NCBI GenBank assembly: GCA_023427845.1
Contig: JAEYZX010000090.1
Location: forward strand, 1 to 7,361
DNA from: Bacteroidota bacterium
Lineage (GTDB): Bacteria > Bacteroidota > Bacteroidia > Flavobacteriales > Flavobacteriaceae
Direction: 5' to 3'
Length of the DNA: 7,361 bases
Both the position numbers and the translations under genes were made by a program. Below, piece by piece: positions 1 to 6,314 of this stretch. The stretch's first letter is position 1. Each line of letters starts with the position of its first letter. A model generated the notes under the pieces. That model had not been told where the DNA came from. It searched no databases and was given only the letters and a program-made list of their open reading frames with translations.

Positions 1-1997
1 GTATAAGGTTTGCGGATTACAGCTGCAAATCCCGCTTCCTTATAATCATCATTGTTGGCATCCGACCTTCCGGTTATCGCAATTATTGGTTTTCTATCAG
101 CATTAAACCAGTCCTGTTGCTGAATTAAATGTAAAAATTCAAAGCCATTCATCTCGGGCATCTGAATGTCGGTCAGAATAAGGTCTACCTGATTCCGTTG
201 CAGTTCTGAAAGTGCTTCCCGTGCCGATAAGAACGAAAGTGTTTTATAGTTGCGTATTTTTAAAGCTTCTTTTGTGAGGTTCAACAGATTAAGGTCATCG
301 TCAACAATGGCAATAGTCAAACTTCCGGGTTCGGCAAGCTTTTGCAGGTTTGGATCAAATTTCAAAGGAAACTCCAGAGTAAATGTACTTCCCTTGCCAA
401 CCGAACTGGTAACGGATAGTCGGCCGCCAAGAATTTCAGCAATCCTTTTTGAAATGGTAAGGCCAAGTCCGGTGCCTCCAAAACGTTTGTCGACTGTTTC
501 GTCGGCCTGTGTGAATTCCTCAAAAATCAATTGTTGTTTGTCTTCAGCAATTCCGATTCCGGTGTCGGTGATAGAAATTACGACCGCACTGTTATCGAAA
601 TTTGGCTTGGTTGATATCGATATCGATCCGTCTGTGGTGAATTTGTAAGCGTTACCAATGAGATTGGTCAGGATTTGACGTAGCCGAAAGGAATCTCCGA
701 GTATTCGATTATCAAATATCGCATCGTTATCTATGTTTAAGGTTATGTTTTTATGTAAATGGATCGATTGAATGCTTTTAGCAACTTCGTCAATGACTTT
801 CGGCAATAAAAAGGGCAGGTTTTCAATAACGATTTTACCGGCTTCGAGTTGAGTAAAATCAAGTAAATCCTGTACAAGGCGCGAAATATAGGCAGAAGCT
901 CCCTTGATATTCGTATTGTAATAGTTCTGCTTCGCGGTCAGAGCCGAATTTCCGAGTAGCTCGGTATAACCCGAAATAGTACTGAGTGGTGTTTTGAGGT
1001 CGTGGCTGACCGTTGATATCAGTTGTTCGCGATTTTTTAGCAGCTTGTTCGCTCGTGAATTTGCAAACTCGAGGTCCTTTTTGTATTTTTTTGTCTTAAG
1101 GAAATCATTAAGAATCAGTAACGAAAAAAATAGTGCCAAAGTGAGTCCTGCAACTGCTGCCGCTGTTATTATGCTGATTATTTCATTTAATGCCTCGGCC
1201 TTTTCCTGATTGCTCTTGGTTGTATTTGCAACAATGTCCGTTTCGATTTCAGCGAGTATTTCCTGTAATTGCGATGAGATGGAAAGTTCATTGTCCAATA
1301 ATTTTTTTTCTTCAATGTTCAATAGCCGGTTTCTTTCCGCGGTTTCGAGCCGGACTTCATTTAACAAGTTTCGCGAAGCAACCAGCATTGAGTCGAGAAC
1401 CTTTTGACTGAGTGTGTTCGTTTCATCGTCGGGAATGTTCTGATTGAGATATTCGACGTACTTGTTCAGAACACTTCGTTGATAAGCACCCAATTGATCC
1501 GGATCTTTTACAAAGTCTTCAAGTTCCAGTTTCCGAAGCGATTCCTCCATCCGGGTCAGTTCGTTAATAGCCCTGGTTACCCGCGCTTCATTACCCGCCT
1601 TATTCTTAATTTCCCGCAACTGGTCTATATTGGATTTTTTCATTAGAAGCAAGTTTCTGACGCTATCGAGTAATTTAACCTGGTAATCCGAATTGACTAT
1701 GGTTTTTAAAGAATCAATTGCATTTGCCAATGAATCGGATTGTTCGGTAAACGCCACATAATCGCTTTGCGAATTTGATTGAATTGTTAGCCGTGATAAA
1801 CTTTCGGTTTCATGCACCTTTGATAGAAACGCGTTGATTGTAAGTATTTTGGCGTTTTCAGCTGCTATTTTCTTTTCTGTTTCAGAAAAAGCGGCATTTT
1901 TCGAAAATAAAAGTATCGTAAACCCTGTGATAAGTGCTGCCAATACCGCATAAGCGAGGAATAGTTTAAAAGGGATGTAGCTTTTGCCGGTAGTCAT
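1..1997 (-). CDS. Hybrid sensor histidine kinase/response regulator, C-terminus cut by window edge
   Basis: Membrane histidine kinase with a fused receiver domain; 665 codons are visible and the end lies beyond base 1. Membrane segment 1 spans about residues 10-32. A mostly helical, charged extracytoplasmic region (about 33-272) follows, then membrane segment 2 (about 273-296). The HisKA H-box reads VSHDLKTPLS with phospho-acceptor His332. The ATPase domain shows N-box Asn449 (NLIGNAYKFT), G1 box DTGIGI at 478-483 and G2 box FGGTGLGL at 506-513. The receiver domain starts near 562, with acidic residues Asp566-568, phospho-acceptor Asp610 (LTDIQMPEMNG), Thr642 and Lys663 (RKPY). All key residues are present, so kinase activity and internal His-to-Asp transfer are expected. 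The sensor region resembles four-helix-bundle or CHASE3-like sensors only in its helical character; its ligand is unknown. The first ATG of the frame is used and is needed for membrane segment 1. No separate response regulator lies beside it. A further domain, such as HPt, could follow off the edge. Confidence 0.93.
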   Translation of the reverse strand, partial: MTTGKSYIPFKLFLAYAVLAALITGFTILLFSKNAAFSETEKKIAAENAKILTINAFLSKVHETESLSRLTIQSNSQSDYVAFTEQSDSLANAIDSLKTIVNSDYQVKLLDSVRNLLLMKKSNIDQLREIKNKAGNEARVTRAINELTRMEESLRKLELEDFVKDPDQLGAYQRSVLNKYVEYLNQNIPDDETNTLSQKVLDSMLVASRNLLNEVRLETAERNRLLNIEEKKLLDNELSISSQLQEILAEIETDIVANTTKSNQEKAEALNEIISIITAAAVAGLTLALFFSLLILNDFLKTKKYKKDLEFANSRANKLLKNREQLISTVSHDLKTPLSTISGYTELLGNSALTAKQNYYNTNIKGASAYISRLVQDLLDFTQLEAGKIVIENLPFLLPKVIDEVAKSIQSIHLHKNITLNIDNDAIFDNRILGDSFRLRQILTNLIGNAYKFTTDGSISISTKPNFDNSAVVISITDTGIGIAEDKQQLIFEEFTQADETVDKRFGGTGLGLTISKRIAEILGGRLSVTSSVGKGSTFTLEFPLKFDPNLQKLAEPGSLTIAIVDDDLNLLNLTKEALKIRNYKTLSFLSAREALSELQRNQVDLILTDIQMPEMNGFEFLHLIQQQDWFNADRKPIIAITGRSDANNDDYKEAGFAAVIRKPY

Positions 1998-2000
1998 CCC

Positions 2001-2033
2001 CAAATTTAAAAAATATGGGCTGATGTCGACAAA
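2001..2033 (-). promoter_or_regulatory. Candidate Bacteroidota-type promoter of the histidine kinase
   Basis: Read on the minus strand, TTTG (2033-2030) is followed after 21 bases by TAAATTTG (2008-2001). The latter is an exact match to the Bacteroidota -7 consensus TAnnTTTG. It ends only three bases before the ATG at 1997, so transcription would begin at or very near the start codon and give an almost leaderless mRNA. A second candidate, TAGCTTTA (2055-2048, one mismatch), would give a leader of about 45 bases but has no convincing -33 element. Either could be a chance match in A/T-rich sequence. Confidence 0.35.
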
Positions 2034-2069
2034 CGGGCGTGTTATAATAAAGCTAAAACCTGAATTCCT

Positions 2070-2089
2070 AAAAAAAAGGCTGCCCCAGC
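2070..2089 (-). terminator. Short terminator-like hairpin in the divergent intergenic region
   Basis: On the minus strand, GCTG-GGG-CAGC (2089-2079) forms a 4-bp stem with a 3-base loop. It is followed by C and eight T residues (2077-2070). The shape matches a minimal intrinsic terminator pointing toward the histidine kinase. However, no minus-strand gene lies directly upstream for it to terminate, and the stem is short. It might block antisense transcription coming from the plus-strand operon region, be a remnant of an older gene arrangement, or be chance. The remainder of 1998-2129 is A/T-rich spacer with no gene that I can see. Confidence 0.25.
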
Positions 2090-2129
2090 AGACGACAAAA
2101 AAAGCTTATTTTTATCCGAAATTTTAGTA

Positions 2130-3245
2130 ATGGAATTAAGTTATTGGGAGCTTAAGAACTGGTTTACAAACGTCGACTATACAATTATTGGCAGCGGCAT
2201 CGTCGGACTGCATTGTGCACTTCGGCTTAGGGAGAAATTCCCGTCAAGCAAAATTCTCGTTGTCGAAAAAGGGGCGCTTCCGCAGGGAGCCAGTACAAAA
2301 AATGCCGGGTTCGCGTGTTTTGGCAGTTTGTCCGAAATTATTGAAGATTTAAATTCCCATAGTGAACAGGAAGTCATTGACCTTATTCAAAAACGCTGGA
2401 AAGGTTTGCAAATGCTTCGTAAAGGGCTCGGCGATTCGCAAATCGACTTCAAACCCTATGGTGGATACGAATTGTTTTTGAACCAGGACGCTGATTTGTT
2501 CGAACATTGTCTGTCTAAGATGCCGTTCGTAAATGAAATGCTGAAGCCTATTTTTAAAGCCCCGGTTTTTACGAAAGAAGTCGATAGATTTGCATTTGGC
2601 GGAACAAATGAACACCTTATTTTTAATCCGTTCGAGGCGCAGATCGATACCGGCAATATGATGCAGGCATTGTTAAAACTTGCCGCAGCAAATGATATTT
2701 TGATTTTGAATAAACAAAAAGTCATTGGGCATACGGAGAAATCAGACAGTGTCGAAGTGATGCTGGAAGACTTCAGTTTTAAAACAAACCGACTGCTTTT
2801 TGCGACAAATGGTTTTTCGCAACAGCTCACGGGAAATAAAGTTAAGCCCGCGCGTGCGCAGGTATTGATAACAAAGCCAATTCCAGACCTAGACATTAAA
2901 GGTACTTTTCATCTCGATAAGGGTTACTATTATTTTAGGAATTTGGGCAACCGAATTTTATTTGGCGGTGGACGGAACCTCGATTTTGAAACCGAGACAA
3001 CTACCCAATTTGGTCAAACCGAAATTATCCAAAAACGACTTGAAAATTTGCTTAAAGAAGTAATTTTGCCGGGCTGCGACTTTGAAATCGAACATAGTTG
3101 GAGTGGAATTATGGGCATTGGTTCCGAAAAGATGCCAATCGTAGAACAGCTTTCAGACCGCGTGTATTGCGGCGTGAGGTTGGGAGGAATGGGTGTGGCA
3201 ATAGGCAGTCTTGTCGGTGCCGAGTTAGCCGATCTAATCAATTAA
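2130..3245 (+). CDS. FAD-dependent oxidoreductase of the DAO (glycine/D-amino acid oxidase-like) family
   Basis: A 371-residue protein, probably a cytoplasmic flavoenzyme. The N-terminal Rossmann dinucleotide-binding motif is GSGIVG at residues 21-26, and Glu46 ends the second strand (ILVVEKG), where it would bind the adenosine ribose. The segment QGASTKNAGF at about 52-61 is the typical FAD-contacting stretch of the DAO fold. Near the C-terminus, SWSGIMGIG (323-331) and GVRLGGMGVAIG (348-359) match the second FAD-binding region. Length is normal and the fold looks complete. The substrate cannot be read from the sequence; D-amino acid or other amine oxidation is only a family-level possibility. 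It is the first gene of a likely operon, ending 4 bases before mtgA. The ATG at 2130 leaves only about 18 residues before the Rossmann strand, as is usual. A weak -7-like TATTTTTA (2107-2114) precedes it without a clear -33 element. Confidence 0.9.
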   Translation: MELSYWELKNWFTNVDYTIIGSGIVGLHCALRLREKFPSSKILVVEKGALPQGASTKNAGFACFGSLSEIIEDLNSHSEQEVIDLIQKRWKGLQMLRKGLGDSQIDFKPYGGYELFLNQDADLFEHCLSKMPFVNEMLKPIFKAPVFTKEVDRFAFGGTNEHLIFNPFEAQIDTGNMMQALLKLAAANDILILNKQKVIGHTEKSDSVEVMLEDFSFKTNRLLFATNGFSQQLTGNKVKPARAQVLITKPIPDLDIKGTFHLDKGYYYFRNLGNRILFGGGRNLDFETETTTQFGQTEIIQKRLENLLKEVILPGCDFEIEHSWSGIMGIGSEKMPIVEQLSDRVYCGVRLGGMGVAIGSLVGAELADLIN

Positions 3246-3249
3246 ATTT

Positions 3250-3933
3250 ATGGTAAGGAAAATATTTCGATTTTTATTCAAAGCGATGCTGTGGTTCGTC
3301 GGAATCTCGGTGTTTTGGGTCATTCTTTATAAATTCGTTCCTGTGCCGTTTACGCCTTTGATGGCGATTCGCTATTTTGAAAACAGCATCGAAGGAAAGG
3401 AGAATTATTTCGGGCACGACTGGAAACCGCTCGACGACATTTCAATTCATCTTCAAAAAGCTGTAATCGCCAGTGAAGACAGCAATTTTCTTCAGCACCA
3501 CGGTTTTGATTTTGAAGCCATTCAGAAAGCAATCAAAAACAACGAAAAGGGTAAAAAGCTGAAAGGCGGAAGTACGATATCACAACAAACCGCAAAAAAT
3601 GTTTTTTTATGGCAGGGAAGGAGTTATTTCCGGAAAGCACTTGAAGCATACTTTACGTTGCTAATCGAGCTTTTTTGGGGAAAGGAACGCATTATGGAGG
3701 TCTATCTGAACAGCATCGAAATGGGTAACGGCGTGTATGGTGCACAGGCTGCGGCAAGACACTGGTACAGCAAGGATGTTTCTGAGTTGTCAAAAAGGGA
3801 GGCAGCCGGGATTGCCGCAATATTGCCAAATCCAAGACGATTCAACGCAAGTAACTCAAGTGGTTACATCAATCGAAGAAAAGCAAGGATAATGAAACAC
3901 ATGGGATATATTGGAAAGCTTCAATATCATTGA
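3250..3933 (+). CDS. mtgA: Monofunctional biosynthetic peptidoglycan transglycosylase (GT51)
   Basis: A 227-residue inner-membrane glycosyltransferase that polymerises lipid II into glycan strands. A single N-terminal membrane anchor spans about residues 8-30, and the catalytic domain would face the periplasm. GT51 motifs appear in order: motif 1 with catalytic Glu76 (EDSNFLQHHG, 76-85), motif 2 GGSTISQQTAKN (106-117), motif 3 RKALEA with the second essential Glu132, and motif 4 KERIMEVYLN (145-154), followed by IEMGNGVYGAQAAA. The later segment AAGIAAILPNP is also typical. There is no transpeptidase domain and the length fits the monofunctional class, so this is not a truncated class A PBP. 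The start lies 4 bases after the preceding oxidoreductase stop, which indicates cotranscription and perhaps coupled translation. Like other MtgA proteins it would supplement the main PBPs rather than be the sole polymerase. Confidence 0.95.
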   Translation: MVRKIFRFLFKAMLWFVGISVFWVILYKFVPVPFTPLMAIRYFENSIEGKENYFGHDWKPLDDISIHLQKAVIASEDSNFLQHHGFDFEAIQKAIKNNEKGKKLKGGSTISQQTAKNVFLWQGRSYFRKALEAYFTLLIELFWGKERIMEVYLNSIEMGNGVYGAQAAARHWYSKDVSELSKREAAGIAAILPNPRRFNASNSSGYINRRKARIMKHMGYIGKLQYH

Positions 3934-3977
3934 GGACAGTAAATTGAAAATACAGTACTAATCATCAAATTAAAGAA

Positions 3978-4778
3978 GTGAGAGCGCACGAAATCGATTA
4001 TCACATTTATGGCGAAGAAATGCAGTATGTCGAAATAGAACTTGACCCGCAGGAAATCGTCGTTGCAGAGGCCGGAAGTTTTATGATGATGGACAACGGA
4101 ATAAAGATGGAAACCATTTTCGGAGACGGATCCGGTCAGCAATCCGGATTGTTCAAAACAATTTTATCGGCCGGAAAACGGATGCTGACCGGCGAAAGCC
4201 TGTTCATGACGGCATACCTAAACCAAAATCGCGAAAAAGCCAAGGTGTCGTTTGCATCGCCTTATCCGGGAAAAATCATCGCAATCGACCTGCGCCAGGT
4301 GCAAGGAAAATTCATTTGTCAGAAGGATGCATTTTTATGTGCTGCGAAGGGGGTTTCAGTCGGAATTGAATTTTCCCGAAAAATTGGCCGCGGATTGTTC
4401 GGGGGCGAAGGATTCATCATGCAGAAGCTTGAAGGCGACGGAATGGCATTCGTTCATGCAGGCGGGACATTGGCGCGACGCGAATTATCGGCAGGCGAAG
4501 TCCTTAAGGTAGACACCGGATGCATCGTCGGATTTACAAAAGATGTCGATTACGATATTGAATTTGTAGGCGGAATCAAGAATTCGATTTTCGGCGGGGA
4601 AGGGTTATTCTTTGCGACACTTCGCGGACCCGGTACCGTTTACATTCAATCGTTGCCGTTCAGCCGTTTAGCCGATCGAATCATCGCATCAGCGCCAAAA
4701 TCGGGCGGAAGCCAACGCGGTGAAGGAAGTCTTCTGGGCGGATTAGGGAATTTATTGGACGGCGACAATAAGTTTTAG
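3978..4778 (+). CDS. AIM24/TIGR00266-family protein of unknown function, GTG start
   Basis: A 266-residue protein of the AIM24 (TIGR00266) family, which has a TRAP-like beta-rich fold. Yeast Aim24 affects mitochondrial inner-membrane organisation, but the bacterial role is not established. No signal peptide or membrane segment is visible. The N-terminal stretch AHEIDYHIYGEEMQYVEIEL, followed by repeated glycine-rich strands (GRGLFGGEGF, NSIFGGEGLF), is characteristic. The tail after about residue 240 is Gly/Ser-rich and ends LLGGLGNLLDG. GTG at 3978 is chosen because the conserved AHEIDY segment lies before the first in-frame ATG (4020). Upstream, the frame is closed by TGA at 3945-3947 with no ATG in between. 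It follows mtgA by 44 bases on the same strand, and I see no promoter or terminator in that gap. Its stop overlaps the asd stop on the opposite strand. Confidence 0.88.
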   Translation: MRAHEIDYHIYGEEMQYVEIELDPQEIVVAEAGSFMMMDNGIKMETIFGDGSGQQSGLFKTILSAGKRMLTGESLFMTAYLNQNREKAKVSFASPYPGKIIAIDLRQVQGKFICQKDAFLCAAKGVSVGIEFSRKIGRGLFGGEGFIMQKLEGDGMAFVHAGGTLARRELSAGEVLKVDTGCIVGFTKDVDYDIEFVGGIKNSIFGGEGLFFATLRGPGTVYIQSLPFSRLADRIIASAPKSGGSQRGEGSLLGGLGNLLDGDNKF

Positions 4779-5764
4779 ACCAAATTATTTTTTACGAGAT
4801 ATTCGGCTATCTGGATTGTATTTGTAGCAGCGCCTTTGCGAAGGTTATCGGATACAATCCACATGTTCAAGGTGTTCGGCTGACTCTCATCACGCCTGAT
4901 TCGGCCAACAAAAACATCATCCTTACCGTGAGCGTACATCGGCATCGGATAGGTAAAAGTATCGAGATTGTCTTGTACCACGACGCCGTCGGTCTCGTGT
5001 AGCATTCTCCGAACGTCATTTATTTCAAAATCATTTTCAAATTCAACATTGACCGCTTCGCTGTGTCCGCCAACAATCGGCACGCGCACGGCAGTAGCGG
5101 TTACTTTTATTGAGTTGTCGCCAAGAATTTTCTGCGTCTCGCGAACGAGCTTCATTTCCTCTTTCGTATATCCATTATCCTCAAAAACATCACACTGAGG
5201 AATGGCGTTGCGATGTATCGGATATTTATAAGCCATCTCACCGCTGACCCCGGCTTATTCGTTTTCGAGCTGTTGATCTGCCTTAACTCCGGTGCCGGTA
5301 ATCGATTGGTAGGTTGATACGATAATACGTTTGATTTTGTATTTTTTGTGCAAAGGCGCCAAGGCCAAAACCATCTGGATTGTAGAGCAATTCGGGTTGG
5401 CAATGATTTTATCGTCTTTTGAAAGTTCAGAGGCGTTGATTTCAGGAACGACAAGTTTTTTCGACGGATCCATCCGCCAAGCCGATGAATTGTCGATTAC
5501 CGTTGTTCCGAATGATGCGAAAACCGGCGCCCATTCCAATGAAGTCTCACCTCCGGCCGAAAAAAGTGCAATATCGGCCTGTTTGTTTACAGCCTCCTGT
5601 AATCCGACGACTTTGTAGTTTATACCCCGAAATTCGATTTCTTTTCCGACCGATTTTTCGGATGCGACCGGGATCAATTCCGTAACCGGAAAATTACGCT
5701 CGGCCAATAGTTTTAGCATTACCTCGCCAACCATCCCGGTTGCGCCTACAACAGCAACTTTCAT
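4775..5764 (-). pseudogene. asd: Aspartate-semialdehyde dehydrogenase, interrupted by one in-frame stop at codon 170
   Basis: Asd reduces aspartyl phosphate to aspartate semialdehyde with NADPH, the branch point to diaminopimelate/lysine, threonine and methionine. The 5' part (5764-5258, residues 1-169) has the NADP-binding GATGMVG (7-13), the nucleophile Cys126 in NPNCST and the Gln153 region STYQSITGTG. TAA follows at 5257-5255. The same frame then continues through A-G-V-S-G-E to Met177 and the C-terminal part, which carries Arg227 and His234 (RVPIVGGH) and the family's normal C-terminus. The total of 329 codons before the final stop matches an intact gene. Relatives carry Tyr at position 170 (ENEYAG, as I recall), so one base change from TAC or TAT explains the stop. 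No other defect is visible. If the stop is real, the products are a 169-residue N-terminal fragment and possibly a 153-residue fragment from ATG 5236. It could equally be a sequencing error in a functional gene. Confidence 0.9.
5255..5257 (-). other. Premature in-frame TAA in asd
   Basis: The minus-strand codons read GAA AAC GAA TAA GCC GGG GTC. The next six codons lead in the same frame into ATG GCT TAT at 5236, so no insertion or deletion is involved. A change at base 5255 alone (plus-strand T in place of G or A) would restore a tyrosine codon. TAA is not a known selenocysteine or pyrrolysine codon, and I see no strong hairpin directly after it that would suggest programmed readthrough. Confidence 0.9.
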
Positions 5765-5783
5765 ATCTAAAAATTTTGTTTTG

Positions 5784-5815
5784 CAAAAGTACGCAGAAAA
5801 TGCATTCGATTAAAA
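5784..5815 (-). promoter_or_regulatory. Probable asd promoter, Bacteroidota type
   Basis: TACTTTTG on the minus strand (5791-5784) exactly matches the -7 consensus TAnnTTTG. It lies 19 bases before the asd ATG, allowing a short leader that is A/T-rich (AAAACAAAATTTTTAGAT) and has no Shine-Dalgarno sequence. The -33 element is poor: 20 bases upstream lies the run TTTTT rather than TTTG, and that run is also the U-tract of the mscL terminator. The position right after a terminator supports asd being a separate transcription unit. Confidence 0.5.
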
Positions 5816-5841
5816 AGAAGAACCACGCACAAGGCGTGGTT
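5812..5841 (-). terminator. Intrinsic terminator downstream of mscL
   Basis: On the minus strand, AACCACGC (5841-5834), loop CTTGT and GCGTGGTT (5828-5821) form a perfect 8-bp stem with a 5-base loop. The T-rich tail CTTCTTTTT (5820-5812) follows. It starts 35 bases after the mscL stop and lies before the asd promoter, so it should end the alr-mscL transcript. On the plus strand the hairpin is followed only by TTTAAGTT, so it works mainly in the minus direction. Confidence 0.8.
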
Positions 5842-5876
5842 TAAGTTAGAATATATAATGTAGCGGTACTACCGGT

Positions 5877-6263
5877 CTAAGGGCGCGATTTTAAAGCATC
5901 GCGGATTTCCATCAATAATTTTTCCTGTGTTGTAGGTGCCGGCGGCGCAGCTGGCTCTGCAGCTTTTTTTCGGCGTGTGGCTGCAATCCCTTTAATGGCC
6001 AAAAATAAAATAAAGGCAACCAGAACGAAATTGATCACAGCGGCCAGGAATGCGCCATATTTTACAGTTCCAAATACCGTCAGTTCCTCTATTCGGGAAA
6101 GGTTTGCGGCATCGAGTACCGGTTGAAGCAAAAGTGGCGTGACAACATCTTCCACAAATGAACTGATGATTTTGCTGAACGCTGCTCCGATTATTACTGC
6201 AACGGCAAGGTCAACAACATTTCCTTTTAGGGCAAAAGCCTTAAATTCTGATAGCATTCCCAT
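5877..6263 (-). CDS. mscL: Large-conductance mechanosensitive channel MscL
   Basis: A 128-residue inner-membrane protein that forms a homopentameric pore and opens under membrane tension to release solutes during osmotic downshock. The N-terminal amphipathic segment (SEFKAFALKG) leads into the hallmark first transmembrane helix GNVVDLAVAVIIGAAF (about 14-29). A periplasmic loop follows, then the second helix at about 69-91 (YGAFLAAVINFVLVAFILFL). The cytoplasmic end has a basic RRKK cluster, an Ala/Pro-rich linker and the conserved C-terminal bundle helix (QEKLLMEIRDAL). Length is typical. At the pore-constriction position, Gly22 in E. coli, this protein has Ala, as in Mycobacterium tuberculosis MscL, so this is not abnormal. 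Start: ATG 6263; Met3 is an alternative with little consequence. The gene lies 51 bases downstream of alr on the same strand without a clear promoter and is followed by a terminator, so cotranscription with alr is likely. Confidence 0.97.
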   Translation of the reverse strand: MGMLSEFKAFALKGNVVDLAVAVIIGAAFSKIISSFVEDVVTPLLLQPVLDAANLSRIEELTVFGTVKYGAFLAAVINFVLVAFILFLAIKGIAATRRKKAAEPAAPPAPTTQEKLLMEIRDALKSRP

Positions 6264-6314
6264 ATTTTTTATTTTTAGTGAAGAACTAATTTAGCAATAA
6301 ATATCTAACAGTCG

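Noticed and set aside
613..628. GATATC/TCGATA micro-repeat, considered as an operator or palindrome
   Set aside because: It encodes alternating Ser-Ile residues of a beta strand in the kinase ATPase domain and is explained by coding sequence.
250..648. Plus-strand open frame of 132 codons
   Set aside because: It lies wholly antisense to the ATPase and receiver domains of the histidine kinase and shows no recognisable motif. The plus-strand frames at 994-1646 are antisense shadows of the same gene.
2456..2896. Minus-strand open frame of 146 codons
   Set aside because: It is antisense to the FAD oxidoreductase, which has clear family motifs; the composition is low-information and Ser/Cys/Phe-rich, as in a shadow frame.
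3927..4142. Minus-strand frame of 71 codons across the mtgA/AIM24-family gap
   Set aside because: It overlaps both the gap and the conserved N-terminal segment of the AIM24-family protein. It has no motif, promoter or supporting context.
4755..4795. TTGG...CCAA pairing followed by a T-rich run after the AIM24-family stop, considered as a terminator
   Set aside because: Only four contiguous base pairs form, with a loop of more than 20 bases, too weak to call.
5152..5454. Minus-strand open frame of 100 codons overlapping the asd stop, considered as evidence of a frameshift
   Set aside because: It is a different frame from both asd halves and carries none of the family sequence. The two asd halves share one frame, so the lesion is a nonsense codon and not a frameshift.
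5952..5990. Ala/Pro-rich segment in the MscL C-terminus, considered as an abnormal insertion
   Set aside because: A variable low-complexity linker before the C-terminal bundle helix is common in MscL, and the total length is normal.
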